This document shows positions 1 to 7,333 of a stretch of 25,219 nt of DNA, in pieces (position 1 is the stretch's first letter; the number at the start of each line of letters is the position of its first letter). This DNA comes from Hyphomonas sp. (lineage in GTDB: Bacteria > Pseudomonadota > Alphaproteobacteria > Caulobacterales > Hyphomonadaceae): contig JANSXJ010000003.1 in NCBI GenBank assembly GCA_024743015.1, positions 1 through 25,219 on the forward strand. Reading direction: 5' to 3'. Both the position numbers and the translations under genes were made by a program. A model generated the notes under the pieces. That model was given only the letters and a program-made list of their open reading frames with translations. It searched no databases and was not told the DNA's origin.

Positions 1-49
1 CAGGACTTGCATTCTTGTGCGGACTGTAGAAAAGGAAGCGTCCTGCTGC

Positions 50-139
<90 letters not shown>

Positions 140-244
140 TCAGAAATCCCGACATAATGAGTCCAAATGCCCGCACATTCGCTTGGCGAGCGCGGTTTCG
201 CGGTGCTTGGCATGGACTTGGAGATGGACGCACGGACAAGTTTG

Positions 245-260
245 TGGCTCTTTTCTTGCA
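245..260 (+). promoter_or_regulatory. Candidate sigma-54 promoter for the 330-4022 operon
   Basis: The sequence TGGCTC-TTTTC-TTGCA matches the RpoN consensus TGGCAC-N5-TTGCW. The -24 GG is at 246-247 and the -12 GC at 258-259, with exactly ten bases between them. Transcription would start near 271, leaving a leader of about 58 nt before the ATG at 330. Very similar elements precede other glycan genes in this window. Confidence 0.7.
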
Positions 261-329
261 TTTGAATGATGGCAACAGATGCGCCGTCATGTGGGACCCA
301 TAATTTGGCGCAGGCAAGGGGATGTTTCG

Positions 330-1325
330 ATGACGGTCGAGCGCATAACAGAAAACAAGGCGAGCATTGGCGACTATGTTGCCATCGCCCGGCCAGATCA
401 CTGGCTCAAGAATGTATTCATGCTGCCGGGCGCCGCACTGGCTTTTGTGATCGATGATCAGGCGCAGCTCGCCAGTCTCGTCACGCTACTGATCGGCATA
501 GCATCGACCTGCTTCATCGCGTCAGCCAATTACACGATCAATGAATTCCTGGACGGCAAGTTCGACCGACATCACCCAACAAAGTCGGCGCGACCAACAG
601 CTCAAGGGCTGATCAAGCTCAGATACGTGGTCGTACAATACATCCTGCTGGCAGGGTTGGGTCTTGGCATCGCATTCTTCCTGAACCCGATGTTCTATAT
701 TGCGAGCATCGCATTGCTGGTGATGGGCTTGATCTACAATGTCGAACCCATCCGGACAAAGGATAAAGTCTTCCTGGACGTCTTGTCGGAGTCGATCAAC
801 AACCCCATCCGGCTCCTGCTTGGGTGGGCCGCGATCTCGTCGATTATCCTGCCTCCATCGAGTATTTTGCTGAGTTATTGGATGGGCGGCGCTTATCTCA
901 TGGCGATCAAACGCTATTCCGAATACCGCATGATTGGAGACCCGGAACGCGCCGCCAATTATCGCCGGTCGTTCAAGACTTATACCGAGGAAAGCCTCCT
1001 CCTGTCGGCCTTCTTCTATGCGCTGACGTCCGTATTCTTCCTGGGGATCTTCCTGATCAAGTACCGGATCGAGTTCATCCTCTCTTTCCCGTTCTTCGCG
1101 CTGCTATTTGTCTGGTATCTGAAAATTGCTTCGCAACCTGCCTCGTTAGCGGTCAATCCCGAGAAGATGTACCGCAAACCGGCTTTTCTCGCCTATGTCG
1201 GCTTCCTGGGCGTTCTCATCCTGGCTCTGTTCCTGATTGATATTCCGGGCATCGAATATCTCACAGACCATAGCGTCGTGAACGATGTGAGAGTGGAACC
1301 GATCGACGGCGAGGTCAGCAACTAA
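330..1325 (+). CDS. UbiA-family prenyltransferase, decaprenyl-phosphate phosphoribosyltransferase-like
   Basis: A 331-residue polytopic membrane protein of the UbiA superfamily. The first Asp-rich motif is N71-E-x2-D75-x3-D79, followed by RHHPTK, closely matching the DREHPTK of mycobacterial DPPR synthase (Rv3806c). The early RPxxWLKN (21-28) and the later KRYSEYR are also typical of that branch. A second motif runs Y136-N-V-E...D150. By family knowledge it transfers a phosphorylated sugar (phosphoribose from PRPP) to polyprenyl phosphate; the exact substrate here is inferred. The ATG at 330 is preferred over the in-frame ATG at 279 because AAGGGGA (316-322) sits seven bases upstream and the family N-terminus is short. 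Its stop overlaps the next start (TAATG). First gene of a four-gene operon behind a candidate sigma-54 promoter. Confidence 0.85.
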   Translation: MTVERITENKASIGDYVAIARPDHWLKNVFMLPGAALAFVIDDQAQLASLVTLLIGIASTCFIASANYTINEFLDGKFDRHHPTKSARPTAQGLIKLRYVVVQYILLAGLGLGIAFFLNPMFYIASIALLVMGLIYNVEPIRTKDKVFLDVLSESINNPIRLLLGWAAISSIILPPSSILLSYWMGGAYLMAIKRYSEYRMIGDPERAANYRRSFKTYTEESLLLSAFFYALTSVFFLGIFLIKYRIEFILSFPFFALLFVWYLKIASQPASLAVNPEKMYRKPAFLAYVGFLGVLILALFLIDIPGIEYLTDHSVVNDVRVEPIDGEVSN

Positions 1326-1693
1326 TGTCAAAATACTTCATCTTCATCCTGATTACGGTTGTCTTGAACGCCTCCTCACAACTGTTGATGAAAGCCGGCA
1401 TGAACCGCGTCGGCGAGGCCGAAATGAACGGGTCTCAAATTGTCTCGCTCATCCTCTCGGCGATTCTCAATCCGTTGATCATTCTCGGGTTGATCACGAT
1501 GACCGTTTCAATGGTGACGCACCTTCTCTCGCTCTCCCGGTTCGATGTGAGTTTCGCGTTTCCATTTATCAGCCTAGCCTACGTGATCGTTCTTGCATGG
1601 GGACATTTCTTCCTCGGGGAACAGGTCAACATGCTGCGCGTAGCCGGGATCGGACTTATCGTCGCTGGAACCGTCATTCTGGCCGCCAGCTAA
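1325..1693 (+). CDS. Four-helix EamA/SMR-like membrane protein, possible lipid-linked sugar flippase
   Basis: A 122-residue protein with four predicted membrane helices (about 2-20, 38-58, 68-88, 99-120). An early Gln-Leu-Leu-Met-Lys-Ala-Gly stretch and a GEQ followed by a Gly-rich last helix are typical of the EamA/small multidrug resistance fold. Related small proteins (ArnE/ArnF type) help move polyprenyl-phosphate sugars across the inner membrane. Because it lies between a polyprenyl-phosphate sugar transferase and a GT-C glycosyltransferase, flipping of the lipid-linked sugar is the best guess, but the substrate is inferred from context only. Its ATG overlaps the stop of the preceding UbiA gene by one base, and GAGG (1311-1314) lies ten bases upstream. 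A drug exporter is the alternative, less likely here. Confidence 0.75.
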   Translation: MSKYFIFILITVVLNASSQLLMKAGMNRVGEAEMNGSQIVSLILSAILNPLIILGLITMTVSMVTHLLSLSRFDVSFAFPFISLAYVIVLAWGHFFLGEQVNMLRVAGIGLIVAGTVILAAS

Positions 1694-1710
1694 AAGACGG
1701 AGACGGACAG

Positions 1711-2715
1711 ATGAAGCACGTCCTGATAGGTGGCCACGGATTTCTTGGCCGTGAAACTGTGCGCCAATTGTTGGAGCATGGCGATGACGAAATCCTCGTT
1801 CTTGATTTGCCTGAAGCTTTCGAGGCTATCCCCAAATCTTCGCACCCGCGGGTGTCTTACAAGAATGTAGACGTCGCCGTTCCGGGAGCCCTGGCTGATA
1901 TCGCCCTTGATCCAGATGATGTCGTTCATCACATGGCCACTCGCTTGATAACTCCGAACAAACCAAGGTTCGGGCGCGATGCCTATTTCAACCATTGCGC
2001 TGTGGACGGCACCAAAGAAATTCTCGGCTGGATGAAACAGAACGCCAACCGTAATCTCGTGTTCTGGAGCACGGACATGGTCTACGGCCCTGCTCTGGAG
2101 ACCCCACGAACTGAATCTCACCCGAAACACCCTTTCGGCCCCTATGGTCGCTCGAAAGTTGCCGCGGAAGCCGTAATCGAAGCTGCAACAAAAGCTGGAG
2201 AGATCAGCTGCACGATCTTCCGTCCTCGCCTCATCCTGGGACCGGGCCGGCTCGGCATACTCGAGGTCCTGTTCAAGCTCGTGGATAGAGGATGGCCGGT
2301 TCCACTTATTGGCCCAGGTGAAAACCGGTTCCAGTTCGTGTCGGTCGCTGATTGCGCCCGGGCTTCTATTCTTGCTGCCGACGCAGGTTGCCCAAATGCC
2401 GTCTACAATCTCGGGACCGACAACTCACCCACGGAGTATGAGCTTCTCTCAGGCTTCATCAAAGATTCTGGGTCGAAATCGATTGTTCTGCGAACGCCCG
2501 GTTGGCTCACGAAGCTGGCTCTACGCTCGTTGAACTTGATCAAAATGGCGCCGATGGATCCTGAACAATACGAAATCGCCGATCTCGATGTGGCACTCGA
2601 CACCAGCGCCGCCAAGAATGACCTCGGCTGGGTCTCAACGGAATCGGATGAGAGCTTGCTGCTCGCCGCCTATTCGTCTTATCGGGCAAACCTTGAAAGC
2701 GGTGAAGCAAAATGA
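1711..2715 (+). CDS. NAD-dependent epimerase/dehydratase (extended SDR)
   Basis: A 334-residue extended short-chain dehydrogenase/reductase. The N-terminal Rossmann motif is GGHGFLG (residues 7-13), and the catalytic Tyr-Lys pair is in YGRSK, with an upstream Ser in FWSTDMVYG. Such enzymes epimerise, dehydrate or reduce nucleotide-activated or lipid-linked sugars using NAD(P). The ATG at 1711 has GGAG about eight bases upstream and places the Rossmann motif at the expected distance; the longer in-frame extension back to 1597 overlaps the upstream gene and is unlikely. Its stop overlaps the next start as ATGA. In the DPPR-like module it could act on the lipid-linked sugar, as DprE2 does in mycobacteria, but it is a longer and different SDR type, so this role is speculative. 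Confidence 0.85.
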   Translation: MKHVLIGGHGFLGRETVRQLLEHGDDEILVLDLPEAFEAIPKSSHPRVSYKNVDVAVPGALADIALDPDDVVHHMATRLITPNKPRFGRDAYFNHCAVDGTKEILGWMKQNANRNLVFWSTDMVYGPALETPRTESHPKHPFGPYGRSKVAAEAVIEAATKAGEISCTIFRPRLILGPGRLGILEVLFKLVDRGWPVPLIGPGENRFQFVSVADCARASILAADAGCPNAVYNLGTDNSPTEYELLSGFIKDSGSKSIVLRTPGWLTKLALRSLNLIKMAPMDPEQYEIADLDVALDTSAAKNDLGWVSTESDESLLLAAYSSYRANLESGEAK

Positions 2716-4022
2716 TGGATATGTTGGTCGCCTCGGTCCGCAAGAATGCCAAAGTGATTGGCTTTATCTGCATCGCGCTGATGCTACTTCTGGGCCTGGA
2801 GGGGGTCTTTGAACCTCGCCGTCTGGCATTTGACTTCGCCAATTTTTACGACGCAGGGCACAAGGCATTGGTTGGCGAGTATGGATCACTCTACGATGAG
2901 TTCGCTCAAATTGATGGCCAGGATCCATTCGGGAACATGCTCTATTTCGGCGTTCCGATTAGCAGCCTGTTCTTCGCCCCGCTGGCATTATTCGAACCAG
3001 CGACAGCGGCGATCTTGTTCAAGCTTTTCAATTTAATCTGCATCTTTTCTGGCCTGCTGCTTCTGTATCGGCGCTTCTATCCATTCGCCGCGGACACCAA
3101 TGGCGGCAAAGACCTTTTCTTTGCGCTGTTCTGTATCGCGGCCCTGCTCTTCCAACCGTTCTGGACGGTGTTCCATGTCGGTGGCCAGACCACGCCATTT
3201 CTGTTCCTGATCCTGACCGTCGGCCTATTGGCGTTTGAAAAGGAACGCTACTGGCTGGCCGGCGTGCTCTACGCATTGGCGGTGCTGATCAAGCCAGCCT
3301 TTGCCCCGGGCGCTGGATTACTCTTCCTGTTTGCACCGTGGCGCTTCAAATTGTGGTCTGCTGGCGCAGGGGCCGTTTCGATGATTGCCTCAATTCTCGT
3401 GCTTGGGTGGCCAATACACCAGGAGTTCCTGGATCTCTTGCGAGAGCATAGCGGTTCGCTCCTCGTCATTCCTTATCACAACGCCCACCCGGTCGGCTGG
3501 TTCGAGCCTGCTCTATTCGGACCGGCGGACTATGCGATGATGGAATCGAGAGCGCAGCCGGCGCTTCTCGCAGCGCTGAACTTTGGTGTCCGGATCGCTT
3601 TGATCGGTCTGATGCTCGGGCTTGTCTGGCGGTTTACATTTGGTGCGGCAGATACAGCCGCCAAACGATCGCTGATTTTCTGCGCGACCCTGTTCGCCGG
3701 TCTTGTCTACGCACCCGTCGTGTGGCCGCACTATCTCGCGCTGCTTTTCGTGGTCGTTGTGTACGTTATCGCAATGCAACGACACTTCTCAAGAGCGGCT
3801 CTGGCTTTGCTGGGACTCGTCGTGTTGAGCGCGCCGCTACAACACATCTGGATGGCGTCCAAGATTGTTGGTGTGCTGTCTCCCATGGGGCAGTTTGATA
3901 GTTTGGTGCTGACGGTCCTGCGAGGCACGACAATGACGCTATTGCTGGCATTGGTCTTGGTGTTCCGCAAATCCTTCGCCAACTCGCTGCGAGACCCCGT
4001 TTGGTCGCGTGCCATAGCCTGA
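2712..4022 (+). CDS. GT87-like (DUF2029) polyprenyl-phosphate-dependent membrane glycosyltransferase
   Basis: A 436-residue protein with roughly ten hydrophobic helices. The first periplasmic loop carries DFANFYDAG, the Asp-containing signature typical of the DUF2029/GT87 family, which includes the mycobacterial mannosyltransferase PimE. GT-C enzymes of this type use polyprenyl-phosphate sugars on the outer face of the inner membrane. This fits an upstream transferase that makes such a donor and a putative flippase in the same operon. The start overlaps the preceding stop (ATGA at 2712-2715); a second in-frame ATG follows directly at 2715. It converges on the HAD-UbiA gene with only 11 bases between stops and no visible terminator. 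Donor and acceptor sugars cannot be read from sequence. Confidence 0.8.
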   Translation: MMDMLVASVRKNAKVIGFICIALMLLLGLEGVFEPRRLAFDFANFYDAGHKALVGEYGSLYDEFAQIDGQDPFGNMLYFGVPISSLFFAPLALFEPATAAILFKLFNLICIFSGLLLLYRRFYPFAADTNGGKDLFFALFCIAALLFQPFWTVFHVGGQTTPFLFLILTVGLLAFEKERYWLAGVLYALAVLIKPAFAPGAGLLFLFAPWRFKLWSAGAGAVSMIASILVLGWPIHQEFLDLLREHSGSLLVIPYHNAHPVGWFEPALFGPADYAMMESRAQPALLAALNFGVRIALIGLMLGLVWRFTFGAADTAAKRSLIFCATLFAGLVYAPVVWPHYLALLFVVVVYVIAMQRHFSRAALALLGLVVLSAPLQHIWMASKIVGVLSPMGQFDSLVLTVLRGTTMTLLLALVLVFRKSFANSLRDPVWSRAIA

Positions 4023-4033
4023 ACGGCCAGCGC

Positions 4034-5188
4034 TTAACCCCGCATTCTGACAAATCGCAGAAACCCTGCGAGCCCTGCAAAGCCGAGCATCGCCGCAATG
4101 GTTTTCTCGGACGCGAGAGGCACATTGCTCGATACAGCGCCAAGCGCAATCGCTCCGCCAGCGTACAAGGCACTCGCCAACCGGCTGAGCCCGTTGCGCC
4201 ATCCTACCGGCGTCAACGTGTACGTGAACGCACAGACTGGATAGAGACCGATGATCGCTACAGCAGCGCGCGGCAAGGCGAGACCTGCAACGGCAATCGC
4301 CAATAAGGCAAGACCGATGGCAGCGCAGACACCCAGCGGAATGTTGAGCGCTCCAGACGCAAACAAACGGCGTCGTTTCTTGGCTGACCGCCGATCGGAA
4401 TAAATGTCGAGTACGTCATTGATCAGAAACCCGGCAATGGACACCAGGAGAAGACAAAGGCTTGCGATCGCGGCGCCTGTCCCGGCTGCAAGTCCCCCTG
4501 CCCCGGACAGCATGAACGGAACAAGCGGGAGTAATGCCCAGGGCCAAGTCGAGGGTCGCATGGCCGTGACAACATCTGAAACGCCTACGGTGTTTCGGTC
4601 AAAGCGGCGCGTTACGGCAGGCCCCGCGGCGAGCTCTCGGGCTTCGTCGTCGGATTTTGCGACGACATAGACCCCTCTCGCCGCAGCCCAGATGGGTCGG
4701 TCGGCGGGGTGGTCGCCAATATAATCAAAATCATCACCCCAACCGCGTTCAGCAAGACAGGCCTGGATAGCGTTCAGCTTGGCGCCGGATTTGCGGTTTT
4801 CTTTACCGCTCGCAATCACGACAGACACGTATCCGAGCCCGTCGGCAACGATATTCGCCAGGCGCTCATTCGCGGCGGTGGCCAGGATGACGGGTCTCCC
4901 GCTTGCTTCACCCCGCGCGAAACCCACGACGGCAGGGTTAAAGCAAAAGTCTTCGTATTCTGGAGCAAAACGCTTGGAGACGGCGGCTTTCAAGGCGGCG
5001 CGACCCTTGCGAACAGCCGCCGCCGCGGCCAAAAACCCGATAAAGTTCACCTTGGCGAGAGCGAAAAAACTCTCCCATAACGAATCGCCATGAATGAGTG
5101 TTCCATCAAGGTCGACAACCAGCGGAACAGTATCGGCGCTGCCCGCGTCACGTACTCCGCGAAGGTCTTGTCTCCCACCACTTGTCAT
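4034..5188 (-). CDS. HAD hydrolase-UbiA prenyltransferase fusion with short UbiA half
   Basis: A 384-residue two-domain protein. The N-terminal HAD phosphatase has D26-L-D28-G-T, a motif II Thr near 104, a Lys near 137 and the acidic motif GDHPAD (159-164). The C-terminal half begins a UbiA domain with RPSTW (211-215) and the Asp-rich motif N257-D-V-L-D261-I-Y-S-D265. Such fusions would transfer a phosphorylated sugar to polyprenyl phosphate and remove the phosphate. Oddity: family UbiA domains run on for four or so more helices, whereas this one stops soon after the second-motif region (YTLTPVGWRNGL), which lacks the usual Asp. The ATG at 5188 follows GGGAGGGA closely. It is transcribed against the first operon. 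It may act as the phosphatase partner of the gene at 330. Confidence 0.8.
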   Translation of the reverse strand: MTSGGRQDLRGVRDAGSADTVPLVVDLDGTLIHGDSLWESFFALAKVNFIGFLAAAAAVRKGRAALKAAVSKRFAPEYEDFCFNPAVVGFARGEASGRPVILATAANERLANIVADGLGYVSVVIASGKENRKSGAKLNAIQACLAERGWGDDFDYIGDHPADRPIWAAARGVYVVAKSDDEARELAAGPAVTRRFDRNTVGVSDVVTAMRPSTWPWALLPLVPFMLSGAGGLAAGTGAAIASLCLLLVSIAGFLINDVLDIYSDRRSAKKRRRLFASGALNIPLGVCAAIGLALLAIAVAGLALPRAAVAIIGLYPVCAFTYTLTPVGWRNGLSRLASALYAGGAIALGAVSSNVPLASEKTIAAMLGFAGLAGFLRFVRMRG

Positions 5189-5319
5189 AATCCCTCCCGC
5201 GCCAAAATGCGGTGTACCAAACTTCGACAGACCATCAAGCTACATGCCAAGCCCGCTCTTGTAGTTTTGGGGGCGATGAATAAACAAAGTGAGGATGCGT
5301 GAATGAATAGGAGACAAGT

Positions 5320-6714
5320 TTGTTTGTGAAGTCCATGCGTTGCTGGATGCAAACAGTTTCAGCGAAACTGGTCTTAATGCTCGCCATCCTGTCGACGCAG
5401 GCGTGCTCAGCTAACGCAAAACCGATCACAATCACGGTCGATCCGAGCACCCAGTATCAAACCATGACCGGTTGGGAAGCCACGCTGGATCTGGCGGAAA
5501 ACCCCGCAAACCCAGAATGGACCCCGATGCATGACGAAATTTTGGATCGCGCCGTCGAGGAGCTTGGTCTAAATCGCGTCCGTCTGGAGATCCGTTCCGG
5601 TGCAGAGACCCGAACCGACTGGATCGACAAAATGCTGTCTGTTGAAATCGACTATGACACTTGGAAACAGCATCGATACCAGGTTCAGAATGATAATGAC
5701 GATCCGAACAGCATCGATTGGTCAGGCTTCAACTTCAACGAACTCGACTGGCATGTGGAGGAAAACCTTCTTCCGCTCAAGGAGAGGGTCGAAGCGCGGG
5801 GTGAACGGCTCTGGATCAATATCTGCTACGTCGCTTTCATAAGTGGCTGGAACCCACATCACGATCCGGATGAGTACGCAGAATTCGTTCTCGCCACCTA
5901 TCTTCACTTGCAGGACAAATACGGTCTGGTGCCGGATAGCTGGGAGGTTATCCTTGAGCCGGACCTGAAACAGGACATGTGGTCAGGTAAGATGATCGGC
6001 GAGGCCATTGCCGCGGCAGGCCCCAAACTCATTGAAGCCGGGTTTGAACCTTCTTTCGTTGTGCCATCCGTGACAAATATGCGAAATGCGGTGCCCTATA
6101 CAAAAGCCATCGCGAAAGTCCCGGGTGCGATGCAATATGTCAGCGAGATCTCGTATCATCGGTATCGAGGTGCCAACCCCCAAACGCTTAAATCGATTGC
6201 GAAACTTGCCGAGAAACATGGAAAGAAGACTTCCATGCTGGAATGGTGGTTCGGCAAAGGGACGCACGCTGTCCTGCATGAGGATCTCAAGCTGGGGAAT
6301 AACAGTTCCTGGCAGGGCCGGGTTCTAAACGGCCACTTCCGCGTGGAGGGGCGCAAAAGCAATCGACCAAGCCTGCGTCTACAGCGAGAGGTGCGCTACA
6401 ACAAATTATACTTCCAGAACGTTCGCATCGGCGCTGTCCGTATCGGCGCAAACTCGACCGATGAGCGGGCTATGGATCCCCTCGCCTTTCTCAATCCGGA
6501 TGGCAGCATGACCCTTATCGTCAAATCCGACGCGCCAGGCGACCTACTGATAAAAGGACTGAGTGAAGGCGCCTACACGGTCTCCTATGCGATCGCAGAT
6601 GAATCCCGGGAACTTTCAGATCCGATAATCAGCGATGGCGGCAGCGCCACAGTTCGCATGCCGGGTGAAGGCGTGCTGAGCCTGACATCATACAGCCCGG
6701 CGACGCCTGAGTAA
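5320..6714 (+). CDS. Secreted clan GH-A-like glycoside hydrolase
   Basis: A 464-residue exported protein. Residues 1-33 form a Sec signal peptide (positive start, hydrophobic 16-25). The mature part looks like a (beta/alpha)8 glycosidase. LGLNRVRLEIRSG (82-94) resembles strand 2 or 3; ILEP places a likely acid/base at E213, ISYHRY (277-282) fits strand 6, and MLEWW puts a likely nucleophile at E308. A C-terminal beta domain (from about 370) resembles that of GH30 enzymes. The usual Asn before the acid/base is replaced by Leu, so the family is uncertain. The start is TTG at 5320, with AGGAG (5309-5313) six bases upstream; GTG 5326 or ATG 5335 are alternatives. Probably trims or releases the locus polysaccharide. 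It overlaps the next, convergent gene by 27 bases. Confidence 0.65.
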   Translation: MFVKSMRCWMQTVSAKLVLMLAILSTQACSANAKPITITVDPSTQYQTMTGWEATLDLAENPANPEWTPMHDEILDRAVEELGLNRVRLEIRSGAETRTDWIDKMLSVEIDYDTWKQHRYQVQNDNDDPNSIDWSGFNFNELDWHVEENLLPLKERVEARGERLWINICYVAFISGWNPHHDPDEYAEFVLATYLHLQDKYGLVPDSWEVILEPDLKQDMWSGKMIGEAIAAAGPKLIEAGFEPSFVVPSVTNMRNAVPYTKAIAKVPGAMQYVSEISYHRYRGANPQTLKSIAKLAEKHGKKTSMLEWWFGKGTHAVLHEDLKLGNNSSWQGRVLNGHFRVEGRKSNRPSLRLQREVRYNKLYFQNVRIGAVRIGANSTDERAMDPLAFLNPDGSMTLIVKSDAPGDLLIKGLSEGAYTVSYAIADESRELSDPIISDGGSATVRMPGEGVLSLTSYSPATPE

Positions 6715-7260
6715 TCGAAACAGGATAAGCAAGATAAACGCACCGCCATTCAGGGCGACAGTAAGCGGATCCAAACCTACGGCCCAGAACCAATGGAAGT
6801 AAGCCAGCACGCCCGCTGCGAAGACCCAGTTCTGGAGCTTCTTCCATCCCTTGCCCATTTTGCGAACACTGAAATCATTCGATGTCACAGCCAGTAATGT
6901 GAATATGACGAGACTGATCCAGGCGGCGATCAGGTCGGGTTCCTTGAAGCTCTTCAGGATGCGCTCGAAGTTCGCCACATAGAGCCAGTAAACGGTGTGG
7001 ACGACCAGATATCCGAATGACGCCACACCAAGATAGCGCCGCCGCCGGATCAACCAGTTTCGCCAGGGGGCCCGCGGAAACGCCTTGGTGAGCGGCGTAA
7101 CGGCTAATGTCAGCAACAGGAAAATGCCGCAAATCGCGCCCGTCCAATAGAAGAACAACCCGCCTCTGGCGCCGAATACCCGGTTATCAATTAGCAGCCA
7201 GATGAGCGGCAGCGTAAGAACGAACCAGAATAAGTATTTGTTTTGCAGTGCCCATTTCAT
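6688..7260 (-). CDS. MsrQ/YedZ-like ferric-reductase transmembrane protein
   Basis: A 190-residue membrane protein with about six helices. RRRYLGVASFGYLVVH (73-88) and WKKLQNWVFAAGVLAYFH (139-156) match the haem-binding helices of the ferric-reductase-like MsrQ/YedZ family, giving His88 and His156 as likely haem ligands. MsrQ feeds electrons from the quinone pool to periplasmic MsrP for methionine sulfoxide repair. MsrP is not in this window, and the third His common in MsrQ (an LHR-type motif) appears as Gln143, so the partner may differ. The ATG at 7260 follows AGAGGGA, which sits inside an inverted repeat. It lies 73 bases downstream of the lipoprotein gene on the same strand. Not obviously a glycan gene. 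Confidence 0.75.
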   Translation of the reverse strand: MKWALQNKYLFWFVLTLPLIWLLIDNRVFGARGGLFFYWTGAICGIFLLLTLAVTPLTKAFPRAPWRNWLIRRRRYLGVASFGYLVVHTVYWLYVANFERILKSFKEPDLIAAWISLVIFTLLAVTSNDFSVRKMGKGWKKLQNWVFAAGVLAYFHWFWAVGLDPLTVALNGGAFILLILFRLLRRRRAV

Positions 7261-7299
7261 CCGGAATCCCTCTTACGTTTACGGCTATTGGATTTCCGG
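7261..7299. repeat. Inverted repeat over the ribosome-binding site of the MsrQ-like gene
   Basis: CCGGAATCC (7261-7269) is complementary to GGATTTCCGG (7290-7299) with one bulged base and a 20-base loop. On the minus strand the second arm covers the Shine-Dalgarno region and abuts the ATG at 7260. A 10-bp palindrome GATCATGATC (7299-7308) follows. It could attenuate, terminate or gate translation; no U-tract is present, so plain termination is doubtful. Confidence 0.35.
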
Positions 7300-7333
7300 A
7301 TCATGATCTGTCAACTGGACGACTTGTCCTCGA

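Noticed and set aside
1..49. Possible promoter for the tRNA (TTGCAT at 7-12 with TGTAGA at 25-30).
   Set aside because: The spacer is only 12 bases, too short for a sigma-70 promoter, and upstream sequence is cut by the window.
279..329. Longer start for the UbiA gene at ATG 279.
   Set aside because: It lies only a few bases after the predicted transcription start, has no ribosome site, and ATG 330 has AAGGGGA and fits the family N-terminus.
4023..4033. Terminator between the convergent GT87 and HAD-UbiA genes.
   Set aside because: Only 11 bases separate the stops and no hairpin with a T-tract is visible.
5234..5249. Minus-strand TGGCAT-GTAGC-TTGAT before the HAD-UbiA gene, resembling a sigma-54 promoter.
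   Set aside because: The nearly invariant -12 GC is GA here, so it was not listed as a promoter despite its suitable position.
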